The notes beneath the pieces are model-generated. The model did no database searches. It saw nothing but the letters and a program-made list of their open reading frames with translations, and had not been told where the DNA came from. Source: Lysobacterales bacterium (GTDB taxonomy: Bacteria > Pseudomonadota > Gammaproteobacteria > Xanthomonadales > SZUA-36). From it: a DNA stretch of 56,635 nt. The stretch's first letter is position 1, and each line of letters opens with the position of its first letter. The translations under genes were made by a program, and so were the position numbers. Positions 17,813 through 27,300 of the stretch are shown here, piece after piece. The DNA lies in the NCBI GenBank assembly GCA_014238945.1, contig JABAAB010000028.1:1-56635 (forward strand). The letters are read 5' to 3'.

Positions 17813-19540
17813 TCAACTGCGTTTTGCTGTGGTCCAGCGTTTGAAGTAATCCGACACGGTCAGTTGTGACAGGTCACGGAATTCACCCGCGTCGAAGAAA
17901 GAACCCTCGCAGGATGTACATCGCTCGAACCAGATATGGGTCTGTTGTGTATCGACATGCTTGTCCATATTGCCGCCACAGCGTGGGCAATTGTACTGAT
18001 CGATGACGTTGTACTTCCTTCCTTCACGCACCAATCCGGTATCGACGGCGGCGGCTGCCTCCTTGTTGCGCAGTATCCCCATTTCACCGGCATCGAACCA
18101 GATACCCCGGCAGGAGGTGCAGCGATCGATCTCGGTGCCCTGGTAATCCACCTGCTCCATGTCCTCGTGACACTTCGGACAGCGTATGGCACCGCTGAAA
18201 AACATACCTCCACCGCTGCCGTCGGTACCGATGGTGTATCTTGGAGCCGACCTTCTTTGCCTGTCATCTTCCCCATCATGAGCGTGTGTGTAGCGATAGA
18301 ACACCAGCACCAGTATGGTCACCACCACCAGCGCGCCAAGCAATTTATAAATTTCCACATAGTTGGAGCTCTCTGCAATCACTCCGAACAACTTTGATCC
18401 CGCTGCGTAACCCAGGTTTGCGGTGGACATGTAGATTGCAAACTGGGTAGCGGATGAGCGGCTGGAACAAACCGCCATGGCGAGTGCTATGGCACATACC
18501 ATGATCACCGGCATCATCATCACCCAGATCGACAGCATGGCCCGGACGTAGGTCGTGTCCTGCCACAGGAACTGGGTTTGCGCGAGCAGGAAGGCATGCA
18601 CCCCAACAAGTGTCAGGTTCAGGGCCAGCACGCTTTTCGCACCGAAACGGTCTATGACGGGACCCATAAACAACGCAACCAGTGCACCGACCAGACCCAT
18701 GATGGCCACCAGCTGCGACCACTGCGGGGTGGTATAACCAAAAACATTGATGGCCGCGACCGGCATCAAAGCGTGACCGTAACCGGAGACGAGACCGTCG
18801 CAAAACATGATCACCAGGACCATTACGCTGGCACGTTTCCACAACACCTGGTTTACGCCGGAAAAAACATCCCTGAATGATCCACCAGCACGCCGTTTTG
18901 ACCTGGTTTCACCCCTGGACCAGGGCAGGCGGCGCTCACCTTCATGCTCTAAAACGAAAACAAACAAAAGCAGCGCAACAGCGGATATCGCCGATGCGAT
19001 CACTGCGGTAACCTGTATTCCATAGGTCACCAACAACAAGCCTGACACGGCCGCTGTGCTGCTCCAGCCCGCCGCCTTGCCGAAACTCATGAAGGCATTC
19101 AAACGACCCTGTTCCCTGACCGGGGTCAGGTCAATCGACATTCCATCCACTGCCACATCCTGGGTCGCGGCAAATGAATTGATCAACATACCCATGATCA
19201 TCAGCAATCCCAACTGCTCGGCCGGGTTCTCGATCAGCATCAAGCCCAGAAATGCCACGGTCAGTCCCAGTTGCGCACGCAGCACCCAGGGTTTGCGCCG
19301 ACCCATGGGCAGAAACATGTAGCGGTCCATAAACGGCCCGGTGACCAGTTTGAAGGCCCAGGGCAATACGATGACAGCAAGGTAAGAGCCGATATCACCG
19401 GCCCCGACACCCTGGCTCGCAAGCCAGGCAGGTATCGCGATACTCAAGAGACCTGCTGGAATACCCTGGGCGAAATACATCACCGCCCCGGTTGCATAAC
19501 GCAGGCGAGTGCTGTTTGCCAGAGTTTAGGTCGCTGCCAT
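17813..19540 (-). CDS. AmpG-like MFS transporter fused to tandem zinc ribbons
   Basis: About 575 codons from ATG 19540 (AAGAG ribosome-binding site), but codon 5 is TAA (19526-19528). Without read-through, translation would have to start near 19483. The body has about twelve membrane segments with MFS/AmpG-type features (YFAQGIPAGLLSIAIPAWLA, FMDRYMFLPMGRRKPWVL, AATQDVAVDGMSIDLTP). The last 130 residues are soluble and hold two zf-TFIIB-like ribbons: CPKCHEDM...CTSCRGIWFDAGEM and CPRCGGNM...CTSCEGSFFDAGEF. AmpG imports muropeptides, and related transporters carry small solutes. The cytoplasmic zinc-ribbon tail is unusual for the family and may sense or bind a partner. The sequence NSTRLRYATGAV just after the stop resembles the normal AmpG N-terminus, so the stop probably interrupts the true gene. 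Confidence 0.8.
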
Positions 19541-20010
19541 TGTTTTTCTCTTTTGTTTGAGCAAGATCAGATGATAACCAATTTGCATGCTGGAAGCAGT
19601 TTTCAAACTGTTTCATGACGAAAATCGCGCCTACGGTTGAATTCACTCAAAGGCATCGTTTTTTTTAAAAAAACCGTTATCTGGTGGGTTCATTTTGCGC
19701 ATTCCGCGTTCATTGATGTCATGTTGCAATTTGCCGGTGTCAGGGGTTTCGTCTGATCGAGCCATGCAGGGATTGAGAATTTTGACATCCCACCTGTCCG
19801 TTGGATTGAATTAGAATGTAGGTGATCAATCATCGGTAGCGTACCTGTTGACCAACATATAGACCATTGCCAACCTGGCAGAGACTATCAGTGGCTCGAA
19901 AAGCGACTCAATGAGCAACAACTTGAGTCCCCGCGTGTTCCGGTACACATCGCACACCAGGATTGATGAGTACACCAGTACCGTCATTTCACTTACAGGA
20001 GCAGGAAAAT
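19541..20010. other. Intergenic region before the LLM oxidoreductase gene
   Basis: About 470 bp between divergent genes. A run of six T followed by A tracts (around 19659-19672) and a TTGACA-like hexamer at about 19778 are visible, but no -10 at a standard distance. An AGGAG ribosome-binding site sits just before 20011. No gene or repeat recognised. Confidence 0.4.
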
Positions 20011-20865
20011 ATGAAATTCGGAATTGTACCGGTCAACATCGGTCTGCAATCTGCGCAGCAGATGGTCGGCCTGGCACAAGCAGCAGAACAGGCAGGGTTT
20101 GAATCTGCCTGGACCTTTGAGCATGTCATTGTTCCCCTGAACTACCAATCGAAGTACCCGTACAATGCCAGCGGAAAAATGGGCGCAAGACCGGAAACCG
20201 CCTTTATTGACCCGTTGATCGCCCTGTCTGCCATCGCCACCGCAACCAGTACCCTGAAACTGGCTACCGGTATCAACATCCTGCCCCAGGCCAATCCATT
20301 GTTCCTGGCCAAACAGGCAGCCAGCCTGGATTTTGTTTCCAATGGCCGTTTTATGCTGGGTCTGGGTGTCGGCTGGTTAAGAGAAGAATTTGACGCCATG
20401 GGTACACCCTTCGAACGACGCGGTATTCGTTTTGATGACTACCTGGAAGGCATGAAAAAAGTCTGGTCAGGTGAAGTGGTAGAGCATGAAAGTGAGTTCA
20501 TCAACTGGCACGGATTCAAGAGTTATCCCCTGCCGGTCCAGAAACCTCATCTGCCCATCATCATCGGTGGTGGCAAGGGCAAAACCTACCAGCGTATCGC
20601 CAGGCACGGTGATGGCTGGTACGCCATTGCGGAAACCCCGGAGGACATGGCCCGTGATCTCGCTGAACTGCGTGCAGTGTGTGATGAGGTGGGCCGGGAT
20701 TTTTCTGAAATTGAAATCACCACCTGGTGGAATGGAAAAGGTGGTGAAGAGTTGATCAGGTCCATGGCCGATGTCGGTGTACACCGCCTGTTGATTATGA
20801 CCACGATGCTCGGGAAAAACCCGTTGGAGGGCATTCAGCAATTTGCAGAAAAATATGATCTGTAA
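20011..20865 (+). CDS. LLM-class (F420-type) flavin-dependent oxidoreductase
   Basis: 284 residues, a single luciferase-like TIM barrel. Typical elements are MKFGIVPVNIG (strand 1), QAAEQAGFESAWTFEHVIVP, ATATSTLKLATGINILPQAN, SNGRFMLGLGVGWLREEFDAMG, RGIRFDDYLEGMKKVWSGE and PHLPIIIGGGKGKTYQRIARHGDGW. These are the hallmarks of the F420-dependent LLM subfamily (TIGR03619-like); members may use F420 or FMN. The substrate is unknown. ATG 20011 is chosen because an AGGAG sits 9 nt upstream and the protein then begins at strand 1. A PadR regulator is convergent 20 bp downstream. Confidence 0.9.
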   Translation: MKFGIVPVNIGLQSAQQMVGLAQAAEQAGFESAWTFEHVIVPLNYQSKYPYNASGKMGARPETAFIDPLIALSAIATATSTLKLATGINILPQANPLFLAKQAASLDFVSNGRFMLGLGVGWLREEFDAMGTPFERRGIRFDDYLEGMKKVWSGEVVEHESEFINWHGFKSYPLPVQKPHLPIIIGGGKGKTYQRIARHGDGWYAIAETPEDMARDLAELRAVCDEVGRDFSEIEITTWWNGKGGEELIRSMADVGVHRLLIMTTMLGKNPLEGIQQFAEKYDL

Positions 20866-20885
20866 TGTGCTGACCTGTAATTGAT

Positions 20886-21449
20886 TTAGCCGGACCGGTT
20901 CCCTCCCCCGCCATTGTTTTTGCGCAGGTGATGTAAAACCTCCCGGATGAATTCAAGCCGGTTCTCAGCATTCAAAGTACCGCCCCTGGCCCCCAGATAG
21001 CCGAACAGGTCATTGCCGGGTCGGTCTTCAAGATGGATCCGGGTAGATTCCAGGTAGCTCTCCAGCGCACTGAGTGTTTGTTCTGCAAACTCCAACTGTT
21101 CCTTCCTGCTTAACGAATCCAGAAAAAACACCCGGGTACGCAAGGGATCGAAGACTTCGGCAATTCTGTTGTTATCATTCAAGGCCCGCATCCAGGACCG
21201 CAACGCCTGCTTCCCCGCGGTGGTGACCGAAAGCAATCTGCGCCCCCGTCCATCGCTGGAATCGGCAGATGTCGTGATGAGTTTTTCTTTTTCCAGTCTT
21301 TCCAGTAGCGGGTAAATCGCCCCTGCCGAGCCCCTCCAATGCGATGACGGGGAGTCCTTCAGTTCCTTTCTCAACGCATAGGCAGTGCAGGGTTGGTGCT
21401 TGGTGATGATACCAACGGCAACACCTTCAAGCTCACTAAGTATCCTCAT
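20886..21449 (-). CDS. PadR-family transcriptional regulator
   Basis: 187 residues from ATG 21449 with GAGG 6 nt upstream. The N-terminal winged helix is of PadR type: VAVGIITKHQPCTAYALRKE, then GSAGAIYPLLERLEKEKLI and DGRGRRLLSVTTAGKQALRS. The C-terminal helices (EQLEFAEQTLSALESYLEST) form the dimerisation arm. PadR proteins repress genes for detoxification or transport and respond to small ligands. Its target may be the adjacent LLM oxidoreductase or the small gene upstream, both by proximity only. Confidence 0.88.
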   Translation of the reverse strand: MRILSELEGVAVGIITKHQPCTAYALRKELKDSPSSHWRGSAGAIYPLLERLEKEKLITTSADSSDGRGRRLLSVTTAGKQALRSWMRALNDNNRIAEVFDPLRTRVFFLDSLSRKEQLEFAEQTLSALESYLESTRIHLEDRPGNDLFGYLGARGGTLNAENRLEFIREVLHHLRKNNGGGGNRSG

Positions 21450-21460
21450 GAAAGCCTCAC

Positions 21461-21694
21461 TCAATGAATATTGACCAGGCGGGCCGGTTTTTTGTCCTTC
21501 ACCTCTGTCTGAAGAGGGGCAATTCTTCGAATCAAGGCACCCAATGCCGGCATTTCAATTTCCTGGATCGGTTGCCCGTTGACGCTCAATAATACCTCAA
21601 CGACGTTCAAACCGGCGCCCACCAAGAGAACCGGCATCGATATTGCCAAATGCCCGGTCATTGTCGCCCGGGACACCCTGGAGACCGAAGCCAT
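21461..21694 (-). CDS. Possible small protein or gene remnant
   Basis: A 77-codon frame lying between the esterase stop and the PadR start on the same strand. It has a hydrophobic middle (GHLAISMPVLLVGAGLNVVE) and a charged end (IRRIAPLQTEVKDKKPARLV). It reads in coding-like fashion with few rare residues, but I recognise no family and no strong ribosome-binding site. It could be the C-terminal scrap of a larger protein or a small co-transcribed partner of PadR. Confidence 0.35.
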   Translation of the reverse strand: MASVSRVSRATMTGHLAISMPVLLVGAGLNVVEVLLSVNGQPIQEIEMPALGALIRRIAPLQTEVKDKKPARLVNIH

Positions 21695-21718
21695 GAATCC
21701 TGCAGCGCAATACGGGTT

Positions 21719-22813
21719 CTATTTTCCGGCACACCGTTCAAACTCGCGGACTTTGCCACAAACAGCTGCAATGACCCGCTCGGCACCCTGTTGCTGGCCT
21801 TGATTGGTGAGTGCCACGATCAACTCTTCCAAATCTTCAATACTGCCCGAATCCCGGTCCAGGGCAAAGTGGACCAGTTCAGCTGCTTTTTGATTCTTTT
21901 CCGCATCATCAGCAGCACTGTAGAAATAGGCTATTCTCAAGATGTAGTGCAAGGGAATCTGCACACTGAATCCGTATTTCTCAGTGAGGCCTGAATAATG
22001 GCGTTGCAAGCCAGCCAATCCTTCCTGTTGAACTGCAGCGGGCGGTTGCCAGTCATCAAACAGCGTTCTCAAACTGTAAAGCATGGATACGATTTGTGTA
22101 GATGCGTGCGTTTGTTGCGGAAATTCTTTATGAAAGAATTCTGTTGAAGCAGGCCTGCCTTCATCAAACAAAGCAATCAACTGACGATAGGGGACCTGCA
22201 TGTGCTCTCCCTCATCGGCCAGGGTCATGACCAGTTTTGAATGATTGTCCGTGAACAGTAATTCGTTTTGCATCACTCTTCGGTTAAACATTTCATCATC
22301 CAGAGATGGACTGAATGCAAAATAAGCATCAAATACACGCGGATCGTCCAGGAAGGAATTTAATACAAAACGTCCCGAGTTTGAATGCCCGGACAAGATA
22401 CTGAAATCGGCCACCCGGTAGTTCTGGTTTACGTGAGGGACCAATTCGTCAATAACAAAAGACCGGAATTGCATTCCCCTGGAATTGATCGAGTCATTGG
22501 CACCGGTAGCCGGTCGCAATTCCATGCCCTCACCGTGTACCCCAACAATAATGAGCTCAGGAATGATATTGGAAATTGCGTCAACCACGGCCACCGTCGG
22601 GAGTAAATCCCACTGACCGTGCAACACATACAATACCGGATACTTCTTGTCCCTGGCTGCTTCATAACTTTCAGGAAGACGAACAGAAAATTCTCGCAGG
22701 CTGGAAAATGCAGTTGAATTTATCGATTCAATCATGCCATAAGTTAATGTATTTTCTGCTGAAACAGATTGAAAACAACACAGTAAGCAAAGGCCAAAAA
22801 TTATTCTTTTCAT
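21719..22813 (-). CDS. Secreted putative esterase (alpha/beta hydrolase)
   Basis: 364 residues from ATG 22813, which gives a clean signal peptide (MKRIIFGLCLLCCFQSVSA). It is of the esterase-D-like family (PF00756): RLPESYEAARDKKYPVLYVL, the oxyanion region HGQWDLL, the nucleophile elbow GHSNSG and a late acidic/His region (DEGEHMQ, QTHAST). The C-terminal 90 residues are helical, TPR-like. Related enzymes hydrolyse siderophore esters or other acyl esters in the periplasm. It starts 11 bp after the BlaR-like gene, so it is the third gene of a BlaI-BlaR operon and the probable effector of that system. Confidence 0.82.
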   Translation of the reverse strand: MKRIIFGLCLLCCFQSVSAENTLTYGMIESINSTAFSSLREFSVRLPESYEAARDKKYPVLYVLHGQWDLLPTVAVVDAISNIIPELIIVGVHGEGMELRPATGANDSINSRGMQFRSFVIDELVPHVNQNYRVADFSILSGHSNSGRFVLNSFLDDPRVFDAYFAFSPSLDDEMFNRRVMQNELLFTDNHSKLVMTLADEGEHMQVPYRQLIALFDEGRPASTEFFHKEFPQQTHASTQIVSMLYSLRTLFDDWQPPAAVQQEGLAGLQRHYSGLTEKYGFSVQIPLHYILRIAYFYSAADDAEKNQKAAELVHFALDRDSGSIEDLEELIVALTNQGQQQGAERVIAAVCGKVREFERCAGK

Positions 22814-22824
22814 GATTATTATGT

Positions 22825-23832
22825 TTAGAATCCCAAACCCTGGTACACCGTACACCAGCCAGACATGGCCCCACCCGGATAAGCCGCCTGGGTGGCAGGA
22901 GCAGAGACTATTACAACCGCAAATAGAAGCACCACCAATCCAATAGTTCCCAGAACAGACTGGGATATCGATTTTCTGTGATCCTGAATCATCGCCACAC
23001 GACCAAAAACTTCAGGGACTGTATTTCGAAAACCAATGGGGCCACCAGAACTCGCCGGTGCCGCCACTTTTAACATGACGGCGGCGTAGAGCGCCCTCTG
23101 CTCCGATGGTTCGTCCCACAATACCCACTGATCACAGGACTGCTCCTGGTCAAGACGGAATCGACGCTCGGCGATGCGTACCAGGGGATTGAACCAAAAG
23201 ATACAATGCAGGACACAAAAAAGCAGGTTCCAGCAGCCATCCTTTCTGCGTAAGTGAACCAGTTCGTGAGAAATCATCAGCATCTGTTCCGATCGGGTAA
23301 ACCGGTCAAAAAAATCGAAGGGCAGCAACAGCACAGGATTCAACATACCCCACAGTGCCGGCCCGTCGGTATCGGGTGACAAGTGAACCCTGGGAGCAGG
23401 AAAGACTCCCGCTCTCCTGCAAAAGAGTTCAATCACGCGTAGCTGCTGCGCTGTCGGTGGCTGGTATCGCTCTTTCAGACCAAGGGAAAGCCTCAAACCG
23501 GTCCGGAAAAAACGCCAGGCAGTGACTAAGACACCACCGAACCACAGAATGATGGCAGCAGATGCAATAGCATGGACTGAATCCACGCGGGTAGCTGTAC
23601 TCACTCGGCCAGGCAACGAAAAATCCTGAAATACTGAAGGAATAAGCGTAACGGCAATGGTGTCAGGCATTAGCAAAACCCCAAGTGGGACCAACAGAAC
23701 CAACCAAAGCGTATAGACCCATCGTGCCCCGGCAATATTGTACATGGGGCGTCTGAGAGCAAGTATCAGACCTACAATCAGACAATAAATGAGTGAATAC
23801 TGGATCAATACACTAATGGCGTTCGACAACAT
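22825..23832 (-). CDS. BlaR1/MecR1-type M56 membrane metallopeptidase
   Basis: 335 residues. N-terminal membrane helices (LIYCLIVGLILALRRPMY; WVYTLWLVLLVPLGVLLM) precede a zinc-protease domain with HELVHLRRKDG (HExxH) and a downstream acidic helix (RRFRLDQEQSCDQWVL). A last membrane helix (VLGTIGLVVLLFAVVIVSA) is followed by only about 25 residues. In BlaR1 an extracellular penicillin-binding sensor domain follows; here it is absent, so the signal must be sensed differently. On activation such proteins cause loss of their cognate BlaI repressor. The start overlaps the BlaI stop (TAATG). Confidence 0.88.
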   Translation of the reverse strand: MLSNAISVLIQYSLIYCLIVGLILALRRPMYNIAGARWVYTLWLVLLVPLGVLLMPDTIAVTLIPSVFQDFSLPGRVSTATRVDSVHAIASAAIILWFGGVLVTAWRFFRTGLRLSLGLKERYQPPTAQQLRVIELFCRRAGVFPAPRVHLSPDTDGPALWGMLNPVLLLPFDFFDRFTRSEQMLMISHELVHLRRKDGCWNLLFCVLHCIFWFNPLVRIAERRFRLDQEQSCDQWVLWDEPSEQRALYAAVMLKVAAPASSGGPIGFRNTVPEVFGRVAMIQDHRKSISQSVLGTIGLVVLLFAVVIVSAPATQAAYPGGAMSGWCTVYQGLGF

Positions 23833-24200
23833 TACTTTTCCAGTTTCGCAATCAGTTTTCGAAGCTCTTGCAGATCAGCTTCCGTCAGGGATTCAGAATT
23901 GGCAAAGCATGCCAGCAAGGGTGTAATTTCTCCATCAAATAATTCCGAGACAAATCTTTTTGTCTCATCACGACGATAATCCTCCCTGGCGATGAGTGGG
24001 AAATAGAGAAACCCCCCCGTTTTTCTTTCAAATCCCACTGCTGCCTTGTCCACCAGTCGTCGTATCAATGTGTTTACTGTTTTGCTGTGCCATTCACGAT
24101 CAACGGCAACCTTTTGTACAATTTCGCCGCTGCGTAGCGGACCATCAGCCCACAGAACCTTCATGATTCTTCTTTCCGCTTCGGTGATTTCGATCGACAT
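23832..24200 (-). CDS. BlaI/MecI-family repressor
   Basis: 122 residues from ATG 24200 (MSIEITEAERRIMKVLW). The winged helix of the BlaI/CopY family is plain: PLRSGEIVQKV, then EWHSKTVNTLIRRLVDKAAV and GGFLYFPLIAREDY. The C-terminal dimer helix is LTEADLQELRKLIAKLEK. These repressors bind operators of TACA-TGTA type and are inactivated by proteolysis triggered by the adjacent M56 peptidase. An inverted repeat lies directly upstream at 24212-24250, fitting autoregulation of the three-gene operon. Confidence 0.9.
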   Translation of the reverse strand: MSIEITEAERRIMKVLWADGPLRSGEIVQKVAVDREWHSKTVNTLIRRLVDKAAVGFERKTGGFLYFPLIAREDYRRDETKRFVSELFDGEITPLLACFANSESLTEADLQELRKLIAKLEK

Positions 24201-24211
24201 GGCATGTACCT

Positions 24212-24250
24212 GGACTACAATGGTAATCCATTGGATCACAAATGTAGTCC
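24212..24250. promoter_or_regulatory. Candidate BlaI operator
   Basis: GGACTACA (24212-24219) and TGTAGTCC (24243-24250) are perfect 8-bp inverted half-sites with a 23-bp spacer, 12 bp upstream of the repressor start. The ACTACA/TGTAGT cores match the BlaI/MecI consensus half-site, but the spacing between halves is wider than in classic operators. Confidence 0.6.
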
Positions 24251-24364
24251 ACCAGTCAAGAACCCTTTGATTCCTGTTAATGTGAAAGTTAAAACCCGAC
24301 GATGAAACGACTTCGAATTATTCTGCTGATGTGAAGCTCGAGATAATCCCCCGATGGCCCCTGT

Positions 24365-27300
24365 TTATTGGCAATCCAGCCCCGAAATATGGGTAATACG
24401 GGTCAAACCAAGACTTCCAGAGCCATAACCTTCCAGGTTTGAAGCATAGCTCATGGTTCCCGAGTTACAGTCATCAAAGGTGAAGACTGCCGTCCCCCAG
24501 GCAGGGCGACTCAGATCGTTTGCTTCGAAGGTCGGACCAAAATCGGTACCCGTGGGTATCTGCAGATCAAAGGTGATCGTATTGCCGGCTACGCTGCCGG
24601 TATTGAGGAACCACGCCTGGTTGCCGTCGGGGTCGTATGAGAACCAGGTAACCAGGGCCTGATCGTCATCCAGTATTTCCAGCAACCAACCTTCTCCATC
24701 ATTTGCAGGGTCATACCAGGCACCACTGATTCCCGCGGTCACACGAAAATCATCCAGTGGCTGAGGCACTGATTCAATCTGGGATGTGTTGCCGCAGTCC
24801 AGGTTCTGAATATTTGTCAGACGCACCAGGTCGAGACTGCCATTACCATAGTCGGGGTCATCCGAACGGTAATACATCACACCACCATCGCAGTCAGAGA
24901 AGCTCAGTACGATCTTTCCCCAGGGACTGCGTACCACCCGGGCAGGGTCAAAATCCGGACCAAACGGCGGGCCACTGGTAATCACGGTCCGGGCAGAAGG
25001 AATGACAATACTGGAGCCCTTGATCTCCCCTACCCCACCGACCCAGGCCTGAGCCTGTTTCATATCCTCTCCCGGTGGCGTGTAGGTAAACCAGTAGACC
25101 ACGGCCCGGTCATCACCGAGCAATTGCACAAACCAGCCCTCACCGTCGTTGACGGGGTCATACCAGGCACCACTGATACCGGCATTAATGTCAAAATCAA
25201 AGGCGTCGTCGTCACAACGGTCTCCAACCCCGTCACCATCGCTGTCACGTTGCTGGGGGTTGGGTATGTCGGGGCAATTATCCTGGCCCAGGATATTGCT
25301 GTGGATGATGTAGTCGTTACTGAACAGACCGTCCGGATTCTGAACCTGCATCAGATGAATACCTCCGAACGATGGCAGCGAATCAAACTGGGCGTGCAGA
25401 ATTTCGCCATTGCAATCGGGCAACTCTCCGTCTTTGCAGGTCACGGTTCCGGGTACCCTTCTGCCATTCATGTACAGATTTGCCCCTTCCCTGATGTGCC
25501 GCCCGCTGATCACGACGGTGGTGTCATCACCTGATATCGTCGGAAAAATTTGTGGGCCGCGCTGTACATGAATCGCGCCCTCGCTCCAGATCGCGGGTTG
25601 CGGATGCTCAACATCCACGTTGACTCCAAGACGGGCGGTAAAAGTACCCACAAACTCACCTGCCCTGGCCAGTGACACCAACTCTGAGCGGGTAAACGAT
25701 ACAAGAACCTTGTCCCGTTCCACGTAACTGCCGCCATCGAGCAGGTGATCGAACTGCAGCGCCACAGGCGTAACGGTATCGCCTTGCATACCGCTTTGAA
25801 TCAGTACGCCTTCAGCCTGCAGCACGATACCATCCTCGGTGGCGGATAATTCCAGTGCATCCAGCAGGTCATCGGTCAGTGTTGCTTCTGCAGATGAGGT
25901 GTTCAGAGTGACCTGTCTTGCGAAGGATCCCGAAAAACCGGTACTGCCCTCGATCACCATGTCCCACACGGGATCAAAACGTGTACGAGATGCCCAGGAG
26001 AACCGCCACATCTTTCTTTCGGGTATGCCCTGTTCCGTAATATTGCGATAGAAGTCGAAGTCGATGATGTTCAATCGCCCCTGCGGCAGAATCAGCCAGC
26101 GGTCCCAGGCGCCTCGCCAGGTGGGTGCCTCCATACCGGTGCCGGGTGTGTTGGTCGACACCCAAAACGGCATTCGATGGCAGTTTCCGCAGACATTGGG
26201 CTCGGGGTCGCCCTGCAGATCACCGTCGATATGAAAAAGGATGAAACCATCCCGTGCCCGGTTCGACAGGACATTGGTATAAGAACGTCGTTGGGCCGGC
26301 GGGTACGGTACGCTCAACAGGAATTTTGCCATGTCATCTCGTTCCGCAGCCGACAATGCACCCTCTTTGCCTTCATCGTTCACCGGGCATATGCCCATTG
26401 CACACATGGTGGATGCAAGACCACCGTCCACCAACACGCGCGTGCAGCTCTCAGGTTGGTCCAGGTTGCAATTGGGTGGAACACTGCCATTGATGGCGGC
26501 CGTATTTCTACCCCCATAGGGATCACCCGGTATACCGTCCCAATGATATGGGGCGGTATCACGCAATCCGCGTATTGGCATGGTGATACGTGGCGGGATC
26601 TGGTCACAGCCAGGCAGATCGCAAATTGGTGTGTCGAGAATCCAGGCCAACTGGTCGGTGCCACCATCCGGATGACAGCTTTCACAGGAGAAGGTACCGG
26701 TGGTGGACGCGCCAGCAACATTGAAGGCGATACGACCGCGTTTGACCGCCGGGTGGGTGGGGTCCTCGAGCGTAATGGTTTCCACAACTCCGGGGCTGGC
26801 GGGGCTGGCCACATCGACCAGGGAAACCGTGTTGGCCACCGCGTTAAAAACCCAGGCCTGCAAAGCCTGGCCCGTCTCGTTTGATACCAGGGCGATGCCC
26901 CGCGGTACGGCACCTACCTGTGTGCGTCCCAGTACCTGGCCACTGGCCGTGTCCATGGTAAACAATGTGTCAGAACCGGCCGCGGTGATAAACAGCGTCG
27001 TATCATCACCGCTGATTTCAATTGCAAACGGCGTTGCCAGGGCCATACCGGGTGCCGGATTTGCCGGCGGCAATGGCTCAAGTTCAATAAATTGGGGTAG
27101 CGTGCAGGAACCACCACTGCAATCAAGCTGGGTAACCTGGTTGAGAAAGGCGCGGTTTTCCATTTCCTCCAGACCATCTTTGTGTGTGCCGGCACGACCG
27201 TTGACATCGTTTCGGGCATCCGTCTGGGTAACGAAAACCCGGCCACCGGAATCGACTGCCAGCCCGTAGAGCAGGGTTCCGAGGCCTTCTACGACTTCGA

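Noticed and set aside
26177-26884. 235-codon plus-strand frame
   Set aside because: Fully antisense to the beta-propeller/cytochrome gene, whose repeats and heme motifs are clear.
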